Assembly: GCF_900091525.1 (NCBI RefSeq)
Contig: NZ_FMCU01000019.1
Span: 62,001 to 126,000, forward strand
Length of the DNA: 64,000 nt
Direction: 5' to 3'
From: Micromonospora matsumotoense
GTDB taxonomy: Bacteria; Actinomycetota; Actinomycetes; Mycobacteriales; Micromonosporaceae
The notes beneath the pieces were generated by a model. The model did not search any database and was not told where the DNA came from. It worked only from the letters and a program-made list of their open reading frames with translations. The position numbers and the translations under genes were made by a program. This document shows positions 15,701 to 25,066 of the stretch, in pieces (position 1 is the first letter of the stretch; the number at the start of each line of letters is the position of its first letter).

Positions 15701-16318
15701 ATGCAGTCGGTGCTCGACCTGCTCCACCACACCGTCACCTCACCCTGGGTGTACCTGGTGATCTTCGTGGTGACCGCGGTCGACGCGTTCTTCCCGGCGA
15801 TGCCCGGCGAGACCGTGGTGATCACCGCCGGGGTCTTCGCCGCCAGCGGCGAGCCGAACCTGACCGCCGTGATCGCGGTGGCGGCCCTCGGCGCGCTCGC
15901 CGGCGACCACGTCTCGTACGGCATCGGCCGGGGCGGCGGCGCGCACCGGCTGGCCCGGCTGCCCGACGGCAGCCGCCGCCGGACCGGCTCGGACTGGGCC
16001 CGCCGGGCGGTGGACCGGCGGGGCGGCTCGATCCTCACCACCTCCCGCTTCGTCCCGGGCGGCCGGACCGCCGTCACCCTGACCATGGGCGCGGTGCGGT
16101 ACCCCCTCCCCCGCTTCCTGATCTTCGACACCGTCGCCGCCGGCGTCTGGAGCCTGTACTGCGGGCTGATCGGTTACTTCGGTGGGCTGGCCTTCGAACG
16201 CGACCCGGTCCGGGGGCTGCTCACCGGCATCGGTCTCTCGCTGGCCGTCACCGGGTTGTGGGAGCTGGCCCGCTGGTGGCGTTACCGGGCCCGCCGACGC
16301 GCCGCGGCCCGCCGCTGA
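15701..16318 (+). CDS. DedA family membrane protein
   Basis: A 205-residue integral membrane protein with the DedA pattern: FPAMPGETVVITAG near residues 31-44, the GDHVSYGIGR segment, and the basic loop RFVPGGRTAVTLTMG near 114-128 that matches the family F-x-R-x-x-P-x-x-R region. DedA proteins are envelope-homeostasis proteins, several shown to move phospholipids across the membrane. Hydrophobic segments occupy roughly 15-70 and 125-190. It follows the PurA-like operon by about 106 bp and is probably separate from it. Confidence 0.9.
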   Translation: MQSVLDLLHHTVTSPWVYLVIFVVTAVDAFFPAMPGETVVITAGVFAASGEPNLTAVIAVAALGALAGDHVSYGIGRGGGAHRLARLPDGSRRRTGSDWARRAVDRRGGSILTTSRFVPGGRTAVTLTMGAVRYPLPRFLIFDTVAAGVWSLYCGLIGYFGGLAFERDPVRGLLTGIGLSLAVTGLWELARWWRYRARRRAAARR

Positions 16319-16398
16319 CCGCCCGACCACCATCGGCGACGCCGGCTCGCCGCGCATCGGCACCACGACCACCGGGAAGACCGCCGGCGGATCGCCGG

Positions 16399-17631
16399 TC
16401 ATCGAGGCGGAGCCGAGCCGTCATCCAGGTAGGCACGCAGCTTCGCCGGGTCGCCGGGCAGTCCACGGCTGGCGACCAACTGGGAGAAGTTGCCGAAGGT
16501 GTGCGCCCCGATCCGCCAACTGCCGGGCGACCCGGCCAGCGTCTCCACCAGCCGACGCTGCCGGTCGGTCAGGTCGGTCGCGGGCGTGCCGGCGGGGAGC
16601 GGGCCGTCGGGGAATGCCATGGTGAGCGCCTGGGCCACCACCGGCAACGCCTCGGTGCCGGAAACCGTGGGAATCCGGCCCAGCAGCACCTCGAAGCCCG
16701 CACCGGCATGGTCGGCACCGAGCTGCCGCAACGCCAGGCCGGCGTGACCGGCCAGGTCACCGTCGAGGAACGGCACCCCCTCCGCGCTCTCCCCCCGACC
16801 GCCGGCCCAGGTCATCAGCTCGTCGATGGTCGCCGGGTCGGCGGTCGGGCCGAGCACCCGGGCCCGACCGACCGCCGCACCCCAGCGGATCACCGGGCGG
16901 GCATCGGTGAGCAGGGCCGAATCGGGAGCGACACCGAGCAGCCCGAGCGCGACTGCGGCGGTCCCGACCGCCGCCGCCTGCGCCGCCCCGGACGTCGCGC
17001 CGGACGGGGCGGCTTCGATCAGGGCGGCCAGTGCCGGCACGCTGCCCGCCGCGTCTTCCGGGAACCACGCCAACGCGTGGGCGGCACCCGCCCGCAGCGC
17101 CGGGTCGGGTCGGGTCAACAGCTGCCGGAACAGCGGTACGCCCGCGCGCACCGCGTCGTATGCGGCCAGCGTGATGTGGGCGTACAGCCGCTCCTGGTCG
17201 GCCCTGGAAAGCGAGCCGACGTAGACGTAGTCGCCCTCGTCCTCGTCGAACTCCGGGTCTCCGGGGTGAGGGGCGGCGGCGAGCAGGGCGGCACCACCGA
17301 CCGCGACGCGGCGCAGCTCGGCCACGGGCAGGTTGTCGGGGAGCCAGGTCCCGTCGTCCTCGATGGCCAGCGCGACGAGTAGGGCGAGCAGCTCGGACGG
17401 CTCCGCAGTGGCCGGATCGGCCAGCAACTCCAACAGGAACGGCACCGCATAGGCGGTGGCCTCGTAGCGGGTGCCCTGGTGGAAAATGTTGCCGTAGAGG
17501 TCGTGCCGGGCCCTATCCCGGACGGCCGGGTCGGCCGAGGCGAGCGCCCGGAGCTGCGCGGGCACGTCGTCCGCCGGGCCGTACGCGTGGGAGAGCCGGG
17601 ACCAGTCGATCTCGTCGATACCGTTCAGCAC
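16399..17631 (-). CDS. HEAT/ARM-repeat-like protein
   Basis: The 410-residue product is nearly all alpha-helical with recurring Ala/Leu-rich helix pairs (for example RADPALRAGAAHALAWFPED and LPVVAQALTMAFPDGPLPAG), typical of HEAT-like solenoids that bind other proteins. There is no enzyme motif, signal peptide or membrane segment. I start at GTG 17629-17631 because GAGGA lies before it and the frame upstream becomes Arg-rich and reads through a TetR gene on the same strand. Function unknown; it stands alone, converging with the DedA gene. Confidence 0.78.
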   Translation of the reverse strand: MLNGIDEIDWSRLSHAYGPADDVPAQLRALASADPAVRDRARHDLYGNIFHQGTRYEATAYAVPFLLELLADPATAEPSELLALLVALAIEDDGTWLPDNLPVAELRRVAVGGAALLAAAPHPGDPEFDEDEGDYVYVGSLSRADQERLYAHITLAAYDAVRAGVPLFRQLLTRPDPALRAGAAHALAWFPEDAAGSVPALAALIEAAPSGATSGAAQAAAVGTAAVALGLLGVAPDSALLTDARPVIRWGAAVGRARVLGPTADPATIDELMTWAGGRGESAEGVPFLDGDLAGHAGLALRQLGADHAGAGFEVLLGRIPTVSGTEALPVVAQALTMAFPDGPLPAGTPATDLTDRQRRLVETLAGSPGSWRIGAHTFGNFSQLVASRGLPGDPAKLRAYLDDGSAPPR

Positions 17632-17798
17632 CCGGTGATCCTCGCAGTCGGCTCCGACAGTCCGGCGGCGTGCTGCCCGCCGGCCCAGACAGTGCCGGCC
17701 CGACCGGTACCGCCTGACCAGTGCCGGCCCGAGCGGCCGGCGAACGTGGCGACGCATCCGGCCCGGCCGGCCCGCTACCGGGTGGCCACCGGTAGCGG

Positions 17799-18449
17799 TC
17801 AGTCCACCGGCGGCCGCCAGGTGACGCCGTCGAGGAGTTGGGCCGCGCCGAGCCAGGCGACGTTCATCATCCGGGTGGCGGTCTTCTCCGGCTCCGCCTC
17901 GGGGTGGTCGGCCAGCCAGTCCGCCAGCGATTCGCTCGCGCCGACCAGGGCGTAGGCGACGACCTCCAGTTCGGTCCCGGCGACCTCCCGGCCCCGGGCG
18001 CGCAGCGCGTGGTCGAGCATCCCGGCGACCACCTCGACCAGCCGGGCGCGCATCGCGGCCAGTTCGGCGGCGAACGGTTGGGAGCCCCGGGCCTGCCGGT
18101 AGAGCACGGCCCAGCCGTCGCGGTGCGCCCCGACGAAGCCGAAGAAGGCCCGCAGGCCGCGCCAGAGCCGCTGGTCGGCGGGGAGGTCGGGGGCGGCGGC
18201 CCCGGCGATGGCCAGCATCATCCGGGCGGTCTCCCGGTGCAGGCAGGCGATGAACAGCTCCTCCTTGGTGCCGAGGTAGGCGTAGACCATCGGCTTGGAG
18301 ATGCCCGCGTCCTCGGCGATCTCGTCCATGCTGGCGGCGTGGAAGCCGCGTCGGGAGAAGACCTTGACGGCCGCGTCGAGCATCTGCTGCTCGCGTACGG
18401 CCCGGGGGAGGCGCTTGAAGCTGGGTGTGCTGGACACTCTTGCAAGCAT
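17799..18449 (-). CDS. TetR family transcriptional regulator
   Basis: The 216-residue protein has the TetR helix-turn-helix at about residues 22-67 (MLDAAVKVFSRRGFHAASMD then EIAEDAGISKPMVYAYLGTK), followed by an all-helical ligand-binding domain. It diverges from the SCP2-acyl-CoA dehydrogenase-acyl-CoA ligase operon, with an 18-bp palindrome between them, so it probably represses that lipid operon and perhaps itself, with an acyl-CoA or similar inducer. GTG 18435-18437 is an alternative start. Confidence 0.92.
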   Translation of the reverse strand: MLARVSSTPSFKRLPRAVREQQMLDAAVKVFSRRGFHAASMDEIAEDAGISKPMVYAYLGTKEELFIACLHRETARMMLAIAGAAAPDLPADQRLWRGLRAFFGFVGAHRDGWAVLYRQARGSQPFAAELAAMRARLVEVVAGMLDHALRARGREVAGTELEVVAYALVGASESLADWLADHPEAEPEKTATRMMNVAWLGAAQLLDGVTWRPPVD

Positions 18450-18465
18450 ACCTACTCGTGCGTAA

Positions 18466-18483
18466 GGTTACGCTGGAGTAACC
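18466..18483. promoter_or_regulatory. candidate TetR operator
   Basis: GGTTAC and GTAACC form a perfect inverted repeat with a 6-base spacer in the 65-bp gap between the tetR start and the SCP2 start. The surrounding DNA (about 18440-18490) is the least GC-rich part of this area, as expected for divergent promoters. Confidence 0.6.
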
Positions 18484-18514
18484 AAAACTGTCCGCCCCGA
18501 GAGGTGCAATTTCC

Positions 18515-18967
18515 ATGACTGACTTCGACCCGGCCAACTTCGCCAACTACGGCCCCAAGGAGTTCGCCCAGCTGGTCAAGTCCACCCCGGACGACAAGAT
18601 CGCCGAGGTGATGTCCGGCGACCTGCGCGGCAAGGTGCTCAGTGAGGTCTTCGGCCGGATGCCGCAGTTGTTCCGCGCCGACCGGGCCGGCACGACCAAC
18701 GCCGTGATCCACTGGAACATCACCGGTCGCCCCGACGGCGGCACCGACACTTACGAGATCGCCATCGCCGACGGCGCGTGCACCGTCAACGAGCCGCCGC
18801 AGCACGACCCGAAGCTCGCCCTCACCATGGGCCCGGTCGAGTTCCTCAAGATCGTCTCCGGTGGGGCCAACCCGGTGATGATGTTCATGACCGGCAAGCT
18901 CAAGGCCAAGGGTGACCTGGGCCTGGCCGCCAACATCGCCAACCTGTTCGACATCCCCAAGGCCTGA
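18515..18967 (+). CDS. SCP2 sterol-carrier domain protein
   Basis: A 150-residue single-domain protein with the SCP2 lipid-binding fold: NAVIHWNITGRPDGGTDTYE, then a beta sheet and the conserved end segment VMMFMTGKLKAKGDLGLAA, where the K-x-x-G-D motif is typical. SCP2 proteins bind acyl-CoAs or sterols. It starts after GAGAGGTG and leads into an acyl-CoA dehydrogenase gene 3 bp later, so it may present substrate to that enzyme. Confidence 0.92.
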   Translation: MTDFDPANFANYGPKEFAQLVKSTPDDKIAEVMSGDLRGKVLSEVFGRMPQLFRADRAGTTNAVIHWNITGRPDGGTDTYEIAIADGACTVNEPPQHDPKLALTMGPVEFLKIVSGGANPVMMFMTGKLKAKGDLGLAANIANLFDIPKA

Positions 18968-18969
18968 CG

Positions 18970-20184
18970 ATGACCGAATTCTCGCTCGACCTGAACGAGG
19001 AACAGCGGGATCTGCGGGACTGGGTGCACGGCTTCGCCGCCGAGGTCGTGCGCCCGGCCGCCGCCGAGTGGGACGCCCGGGAGGAGACCCCCTGGCCGAT
19101 CATCCAGGAGGCGGCCAAGGTCGGCCTGTACGGCTTCGAGTTCCTCGCCACCTGCTGGGCCGACCCCACCGGCCTGTCCCTGCCGATCGCCAGTGAAGAA
19201 CTCTTCTGGGGCGACGCCGGCATCGGCCTGAGCCTCTTCGGCACCGCGCTGGCGGTGGCCGCCATCTATGGCACCGGCACCCCCGACCAGATGGTCGAAT
19301 GGGTGCCGCAGTGCTTCGGCACCGTCGACGCACCCGCCGTCGCCGCGTTCTGCACCACCGAGCCGGAGGCCGGCTCCGACGTCTCGGCCATGCGCAGCCG
19401 CGCCGTCTACGACGAGGCCACCGACGAGTGGGTGCTGCGCGGGCAGAAGGCGTACGCCACCAACGGCGGGATCGCCGGCGTGCACGTGGTCACCGCCTCC
19501 GTCGCGCCCGAACTGGGCTCGCGCGGGCAGGCCGCGTTCGTCGTACCGCCGGGGACGGCCGGGCTGCACGCGACCCGCAAGCTCAAGAAGCTCGGCCTGC
19601 GCGCCTCGCACACCGCCGACGTGTTCCTCGACGACGTCCGGGTGCCGGGGCGTTGCCTGCTCGGCGGCCGGGAGGCGCTCGACGAGCGCCTGGCGCGGGC
19701 CCGGTCCGGGCAGCGGGCCAGCGGCCAGGCCGCGATGCGCACCTTCGAGCTGTCCCGGCCGACCGTCGGCGCGCAGGCCCTCGGGGTGGCCCGGGCCGCC
19801 TACGAGTACGCCCTCGACTACGCCAAGGACCGGGTCCAGTTCGGCCGGCCGATCATCGAGAACCAGGCCGTCGCGTTCGCCCTGGCCGACATGCGGATGG
19901 AGATCGACGCCGCCCGGCTGCTGGTCTGGCGGGCCTCCTGGATGGGCCGCAACAACCGGCCGTTCACCGCCGGCGAGGGCTCGATGTCCAAGCTCAAGGC
20001 GGGCGAGGTGGCCGTCTCGGTGACCGACCGGGCGGTGCAACTGCTCGGCGGGGCGGGCTTCCTGCGCGACCACCCGGTCGAACGCTGGTACCGGGACGCC
20101 AAGATCTACACCATCTTCGAGGGCACCTCCGAGATCCAGCGGCTGGTCATCTCCCGCGCCATCTCCGGCGTCCAGATCCGCTGA
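18970..20184 (+). CDS. acyl-CoA dehydrogenase
   Basis: A 404-residue flavin enzyme that would oxidise acyl-CoAs at the alpha-beta carbons. It has the family signatures FCTTEPEAGSDVSAM (FAD/substrate loop, about 121-135) and DRVQFGRPIIENQAVAFALA. The catalytic base is the Glu in YTIFEGTSEIQ near residue 384. It follows the SCP2 gene by 3 bp and is followed by an acyl-CoA ligase, so the three genes likely act on one lipid substrate, probably under the divergent TetR regulator. Confidence 0.95.
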   Translation: MTEFSLDLNEEQRDLRDWVHGFAAEVVRPAAAEWDAREETPWPIIQEAAKVGLYGFEFLATCWADPTGLSLPIASEELFWGDAGIGLSLFGTALAVAAIYGTGTPDQMVEWVPQCFGTVDAPAVAAFCTTEPEAGSDVSAMRSRAVYDEATDEWVLRGQKAYATNGGIAGVHVVTASVAPELGSRGQAAFVVPPGTAGLHATRKLKKLGLRASHTADVFLDDVRVPGRCLLGGREALDERLARARSGQRASGQAAMRTFELSRPTVGAQALGVARAAYEYALDYAKDRVQFGRPIIENQAVAFALADMRMEIDAARLLVWRASWMGRNNRPFTAGEGSMSKLKAGEVAVSVTDRAVQLLGGAGFLRDHPVERWYRDAKIYTIFEGTSEIQRLVISRAISGVQIR

Positions 20185-20336
20185 CCGTCGCTGCCGGTCG
20201 ACGGGCCGGTCACCAGCTGTCCACGACGGGCGACGCCGACTGGGCGGTCGGCCGGCAACGACGCATGATCGGGAAAGGAGTCCCTGGTGAGGGCCCAGGC
20301 CGGGCCCCACGTCGCACCCCGAAGGAGGCCCGCCGA

Positions 20337-21902
20337 ATGGACCTGCCGTTCATCGTGGCCACGTTGACCAAGCGGGGGCTGCTCAACCCCGGCCGCCCCG
20401 TCCGGGTCGCCGCACAACTCAGCGCACTGCGCAGGTGGGGCTGGGGGATGGCCGGCGAACTGCGGCAGGCCGCCGCCCGGGACCCCGGCCGGGTCGCCGT
20501 CGTCGACGAGCACGGCCACGAACTCACCTACCGGGAACTGCTCGACCGGGCCGAGCGGCTGGCCAGGTCGATGCGCAGCGGGCTCGGCGTACAGGCCGGG
20601 GACCGGGTCGGGTTGCTGTGTCGCAACCACCACGGGCTCATCGAGGGCATCGTCGCCGCCACCCTGCTCGGCGCCGACGCGGTGCTGGTCAACACCGGCC
20701 TGTCCGCCGCGCAGCTCGCCACCGTCGCCGAGGAGCAACGCCTCAGGCTGCTGGTGCACGACACCGAGTTCGCCGAGCGGGTCCTCGGCATCCCCGCCGA
20801 GGTGCACCGGGTCGACGAACGCGGGCTCACCGACCTGATCGCCGCCGCGCTCCCCGGCGACCGGCTCGCCCCGCCCGACCAGGACGGCCGGACCATCGTG
20901 CTGACCTCCGGCACCACCGGCACCCCCAAGGGCGCCCGCCGGCCCGTCCCGACCGGCTTCGGCCCGTTGGTGTCCATCATCGACCGCATCCCGCTGCACG
21001 CCCGGGACACCGTGCTGATCGCCGCCCCGATCTTCCACACCTGGGGGTACGCCGCACTCCAGGTCGCCCTCGCGCTGCGCGCCACCATCGTGCTGCACCG
21101 CCGGTTCGACCCGGCCGCCACGCTGGACGCGCTCGTGACGCACCGGTGTCAGGCGCTCTTCGCCGTACCGGTGATGTTGCAACGCCTGCTCGACGTGCCG
21201 GCACCGGAACCCCGGCCGGCACTGACGGTGGTCGCGGTCAGCGGCTCGACGCTGCCCGGCGACCTCACCACCCGGTTCATGGACACCTACGGTGACGTCC
21301 TCTACAACCTGTACGGCTCGACCGAGGTGTCCTGGGCCGCCATCGCCGGCCCCGCCGAGCTGCGCCGGGCACCGACCACCGCCGGTCGCCCCCCGCACGG
21401 CACCCGGCTGGAGATCCTCGACGCCGACGGCGTTCCGGTGCCGGCCGGGCGGGTCGGCCGGATCCTGGTGGGCAACGAGATGCTGTTCGAGGGCTACACC
21501 TCGGGGGCCCGCCGGGAGACCCACGACGGGCTGCTCGACACCGGTGACCTCGGCCGGGTCAACGCCGACGGGCTGCTCTTCGTCGACGGCCGGGCCGACG
21601 ACATGATCGTCTCCGGCGGGGAGAACGTCTTCCCGTCCGAGCTGGAGGACCTGCTCGTCCGGCTGCCGCAGGTCCGCGAGGCCGCCGTGCTCGGCGTGCC
21701 GGACCCGGAGTACGGCCAACGGCTCGCCGCCTTCCTCGCCCTGCACCCCGGCGAGACCCTCGACCCCGAGGCGGTACGCGAGTACGTCCGGCACTACCTG
21801 GCCCGGTTCTCCGTACCCCGGGATGTGATCTTCGTGAAGTACCTGCCGCGTAACGCCACCGGCAAGGTGCTCACCCGGGAACTCCGCCGCTACTACGGCT
21901 GA
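20337..21902 (+). CDS. AMP-binding acyl-CoA synthetase (FadD-type)
   Basis: The 521-residue protein has the adenylate-forming motif VLTSGTTGTPKGARR (about 187-201), the GSTEVSWAAI A5 region, LLDTGDLG (A7), DDMIVSGGENVFPSELED (A8) and the C-terminal NATGKVLTRELR with the catalytic lysine (A10). It should activate a carboxylic acid as acyl-AMP and transfer it to CoA. The ATG follows GAAGGAGG. A gap of about 150 bp after the dehydrogenase gene leaves room for its own promoter. Substrate unknown. Confidence 0.93.
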   Translation: MDLPFIVATLTKRGLLNPGRPVRVAAQLSALRRWGWGMAGELRQAAARDPGRVAVVDEHGHELTYRELLDRAERLARSMRSGLGVQAGDRVGLLCRNHHGLIEGIVAATLLGADAVLVNTGLSAAQLATVAEEQRLRLLVHDTEFAERVLGIPAEVHRVDERGLTDLIAAALPGDRLAPPDQDGRTIVLTSGTTGTPKGARRPVPTGFGPLVSIIDRIPLHARDTVLIAAPIFHTWGYAALQVALALRATIVLHRRFDPAATLDALVTHRCQALFAVPVMLQRLLDVPAPEPRPALTVVAVSGSTLPGDLTTRFMDTYGDVLYNLYGSTEVSWAAIAGPAELRRAPTTAGRPPHGTRLEILDADGVPVPAGRVGRILVGNEMLFEGYTSGARRETHDGLLDTGDLGRVNADGLLFVDGRADDMIVSGGENVFPSELEDLLVRLPQVREAAVLGVPDPEYGQRLAAFLALHPGETLDPEAVREYVRHYLARFSVPRDVIFVKYLPRNATGKVLTRELRRYYG

Positions 21903-22105
21903 CCCGCCCCCGACCCCGGGGCGACGGTCTGCGGGTGGGCCGACGAGCGCCGGGCGAGGTCACTGCCGGCGCAGGACCGGCGGGTGCCCGGGTGGGCTCC
22001 GATGGCGGGCCGCCGGCCGGGGTGGTCTCCCCGAGCCGACGATCGGGGTGCGGCGGGGGACTCTCCCCGATGTCGTCGCTCCCCGTGACCGGCAGGCTCG
22101 ACGCC

Positions 22106-23335
22106 ATGAAGATCATGAATCGGCGTACCGCCCTCGTCGCCACCACGCTCGGCGCCCTGCTCGGCGTCACGACGCCCGGGACGCTCGCCGCAGCCGCCCC
22201 CGTCCCCGCTCCCGCCGCCGCCTCTGGTTCCACCGCCTCCGGCTCCGGTTCGGACGGGCGTCGCGGTGGTTCGGGCTGCCGGCCCGGCACTCTCGACCCG
22301 ACCCCCGTCCAGCAGGCGATAGCCGGGTTACCCCAGGCCGACGCGACCAGCGCCCAGGTCCGGATCACCACCCCGGACGGCTGCTGGACCGGCACCAGCG
22401 GCGTACGGGACCTGCGCAGCCAGGCACCCGTGCCGCCGCACGCCCGGTTCCGGGTCGGCAGCGTCACCAAGACCTTCACCGCCGTGCTGGTGCTGCAACT
22501 CGCCGCCGAGGGGCGGATCGACCTCGACGCGCCGGTGCAGCGGCTCCTTCCCGGGCTGCTCCCCGCCGACTACCCGACCGTCACCGTCCGACAACTCCTC
22601 GACCACACCAACGGGCTGCCCAGCCCCGGCGTTCCCGACGGCATCGAGTGGCAGCTCGCCCACCGGTACGACCGGTGGACCCCGGAACAGCTGGTCCGGC
22701 TCGGGCTGCACCACCCCCGCGAGTTCGACCCCGGCACGAAGCAGCACTACACCAACATGGGCTACATCGTCGCCGGAATGATCATCGAGAAGATCACCGG
22801 CCACTCGTACGCGACGGAGCTGGACCGGCGGATCGCCCGGCCGCTCGGCCTGCGCGACACCTACGCGCCGGGCGACGACCCGCGCATCCGTGGCCCGCAC
22901 GCCCACGGCTACCAGACCGTCGTACGGGACGGTCGGACGGAACTGGTGGACGTCACCACCTGGAGTCAGACCTTCACCCCGGCCGCCGGCAACGTCATCT
23001 CCAGCCTGACCGACCTGGACACCTTCTACACGGCGCTGTTCGCCGGCCGGATGGTGCCGCCGGCCCAGCTGAACACGATGTTCACCCTGCCGGCCGTCCG
23101 GGACGTGAGCGGCGGACCGGCCCGCTACAGCGTCGGCCTCACCGCGTTCCCGCTGCCCGACGGCGAGACCCTGTGGATCAAGACCGGTTCCCGGTACGGC
23201 TACCTCGCCGGAGTCGCCTCCACCCGGGACGGCCGGTTCCGGGTGGAGTACTCGATCACCGGCACCGACGCCAAGGGCGAGGAACTCGGTGCGACCGCCC
23301 AACGGGTCATCACCGCCGCCCTGTCCCTGCTCTGA
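22106..23335 (+). CDS. exported serine beta-lactamase/DD-peptidase family hydrolase
   Basis: The 409-residue protein has a signal peptide (about 1-31), an Ala/Ser/Gly linker, and a class C-like serine hydrolase domain. Ser119 and Lys122 form the SxxK motif (RVGSVTKTF), HYTNMGY gives the YxN tyrosine, and WIKTGSRYGY near residue 362 matches the KTG triad. Members act as D-alanyl-D-alanine carboxypeptidases, esterases or beta-lactamases; the sequence does not decide which. ATG 22106 is chosen because it directly begins the signal peptide. Confidence 0.9.
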   Translation: MKIMNRRTALVATTLGALLGVTTPGTLAAAAPVPAPAAASGSTASGSGSDGRRGGSGCRPGTLDPTPVQQAIAGLPQADATSAQVRITTPDGCWTGTSGVRDLRSQAPVPPHARFRVGSVTKTFTAVLVLQLAAEGRIDLDAPVQRLLPGLLPADYPTVTVRQLLDHTNGLPSPGVPDGIEWQLAHRYDRWTPEQLVRLGLHHPREFDPGTKQHYTNMGYIVAGMIIEKITGHSYATELDRRIARPLGLRDTYAPGDDPRIRGPHAHGYQTVVRDGRTELVDVTTWSQTFTPAAGNVISSLTDLDTFYTALFAGRMVPPAQLNTMFTLPAVRDVSGGPARYSVGLTAFPLPDGETLWIKTGSRYGYLAGVASTRDGRFRVEYSITGTDAKGEELGATAQRVITAALSLL

Positions 23336-23377
23336 CGGCTGGCCCGGAGGACGACCCGGTGGGCCGGCGACGACCCG

Positions 23378-23407
23378 CCGTCCCGGCGACGACCGTCGCC
23401 GGGACGG
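23378..23407. terminator. stem-loop after the serine hydrolase gene
   Basis: CCGTCCCGGCGA and TCGCCGGGACGG are perfect 12-bp arms with a 6-base loop, 43 bp beyond the hydrolase stop codon. It lies between convergent genes (serine hydrolase and purD) and could act on both. Confidence 0.7.
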
Positions 23408-23522
23408 TGATCCGGTGACCACCCCTGGACAGGCCCGCTGCACCACCAGCGGTCACCCGCAGCACCCGCGAGGCCAGGATCAGCAGGCGGCCCCGGACGG
23501 TGAGTCGGCAGCCGACCGGGGA

Positions 23523-24773
23523 TCAGTCCGGGACGGTGATCCGGCCGTCGATCGCGGTGGCGGCGATGTCACCACGATGGTGCGAACCCGCCAGCTCGAT
23601 GCCGCGTACCAAGGCGTAGGCGGCATCGCGGGCGGCGGTCAGGTCCGGGCCGGTGGCCGTACCGCAGAGGACCCGGCCACCGGCGGAGACCAGCGCGCCG
23701 TCCGCAGCCCGGCGGGCGGTGCCGGCGTGGATGACCCCCGGGTGGTCGGCACCGGTGATCACGTCACCGGTGCGCGGCGTGGCCGGATAGCCCTCGGCCG
23801 CGACCACGACGGTGACGGCCGCACCGGTACGCCAGCGCAGCGGCGGGTGCGCAGCCAGCGTGCCCGCCGCGGCGGCGTGCAACAGCCCGGCCAGTGGCGT
23901 CTCCAGCAGCGTCAGCACCACCTGGGTCTCCGGGTCGCCGAAGCGGGCGTTGAACTCGATCACCCGGGGACCGGCGGCGGTGAGCGCCAGCCCGACATAG
24001 AGCAGGCCGCCGAACGGGGTGCCCCGACGGCGCATCTCGGCCAGCGTCGGGTGGACCACGTCGGCCATCACCTCGTCGACCAGGCCGGACGGCGCCCACG
24101 GCAGCGGCGCGTACGCCCCCATGCCGCCGGTGTTCGGGCCGGCGTCGCCGTCGCCGACCCGCTTGAAGTCCTGCGCGGGCAGCAGCGGCAGGGCGGCCTC
24201 ACCGTCGGTCACCACGAAGAGCGACACCTCGGGGCCGGACAGGTACTCCTCGATCACCACCCGGCCGCACTCCTGCGCGTGCCGCAGCGCGGCGGCCCGG
24301 TCGTCGGTGACCACCACCCCCTTGCCGGCGGCCAGCCCGTCGTTCTTGACCACGTACGGCGTCCCGAACTCATCCAGCGCCCGCCCGACGCTCTCCGCAT
24401 CGGTGCAGGTGTACGCGCGGGCGGTCGGCACCCCCGCAGCCGTCATGATCTCCTTGGCGAAGGTCTTCGACCCCTCCAGCCGGGCCGCCTCGGCCGACGG
24501 GCCGAACGCGGGGATGCCCTTGGCGCGTACCGCGTCGGCCACCCCGGCCACCAGCGGTGCCTCCGGCCCGATCACCACCAGGTCGGCACCGACCTCCACG
24601 GCCAACTCGGCGACCCCGGCCGGATCGACCGGATCGACCTGCCGCAGCTCCGCCACACCCGCGATCCCCGGGTTACCGGGTGCCGCGAACAGGACCTCGA
24701 CAGCCGGATCCTCGACCAACCCCAGCGCGAGCGCATGCTCCCGCCCGCCACCACCCAGAAGAAGTACGCGCAC
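23523..24773 (-). CDS. purD: phosphoribosylamine-glycine ligase
   Basis: PurD joins glycine to phosphoribosylamine with ATP, the second step of purine synthesis. The 416-residue ATP-grasp enzyme opens VRVLLLGGGGREHALA (GTG start after AGGA) and contains VVKNDGLAAGKGVVV (nucleotide site), NTGGMGAY and RVIEFNARFGDPETQVVL (metal-binding Glu/Asn). I reject the longer frame upstream because its codons fall in a low-complexity Pro/Gly tract. It is monocistronic, with a compound palindrome about 140 bp before its start. Confidence 0.97.
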   Translation of the reverse strand: MRVLLLGGGGREHALALGLVEDPAVEVLFAAPGNPGIAGVAELRQVDPVDPAGVAELAVEVGADLVVIGPEAPLVAGVADAVRAKGIPAFGPSAEAARLEGSKTFAKEIMTAAGVPTARAYTCTDAESVGRALDEFGTPYVVKNDGLAAGKGVVVTDDRAAALRHAQECGRVVIEEYLSGPEVSLFVVTDGEAALPLLPAQDFKRVGDGDAGPNTGGMGAYAPLPWAPSGLVDEVMADVVHPTLAEMRRRGTPFGGLLYVGLALTAAGPRVIEFNARFGDPETQVVLTLLETPLAGLLHAAAAGTLAAHPPLRWRTGAAVTVVVAAEGYPATPRTGDVITGADHPGVIHAGTARRAADGALVSAGGRVLCGTATGPDLTAARDAAYALVRGIELAGSHHRGDIAATAIDGRITVPD

Positions 24774-24914
24774 GGCGACGAATCCTACCCACCACCCCCC
24801 AACCCACCCCATCCTCCCCACCCCACCCCGGCTCCCCCCGCCCGCCTCGGCTCCCCCCGCCTCGCCCCCCTGCCCCGCTCGGCTCGCCCCGGTGCCCTGC
24901 TCGGCTCGCCCCGG

Positions 24915-24993
24915 TGATCAAGAGGTTCAGGTCAAGTTGGAGATCAACTTTGACCTGAACCTCTTGATCGACTGACGCAGACCTCTTGATCAC
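24915..24993. repeat. dispersed palindrome family 1, copy 3, with an extra right half
   Basis: TGATCAAGAGGTTCAGGTCAA and its complement TTGACCTGAACCTCTTGATC form a nearly perfect 20-bp stem, followed at once by an additional right half (TGACGCAGACCTCTTGATCA). So the element has one left arm and two right arms. The plus strand is C-rich on the left flank and G-rich on the right flank. It lies 74 bp past the stop of the DUF559 gene. Confidence 0.9.
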
Positions 24994-25066
24994 CGGGCTG
25001 GGAGGGGCGGAGTGGGCAGGGCGGGGTGGGGGTAGAGGGGTGCGGGTGGAGGGGTGCGGGGGTGGG

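Noticed and set aside
16399..18546. Single 715-codon protein covering the HEAT-like gene and the tetR region
   Set aside because: The upstream part is out of frame with the real tetR gene and Arg-rich; the HEAT-like gene has a better GTG start at 17631.
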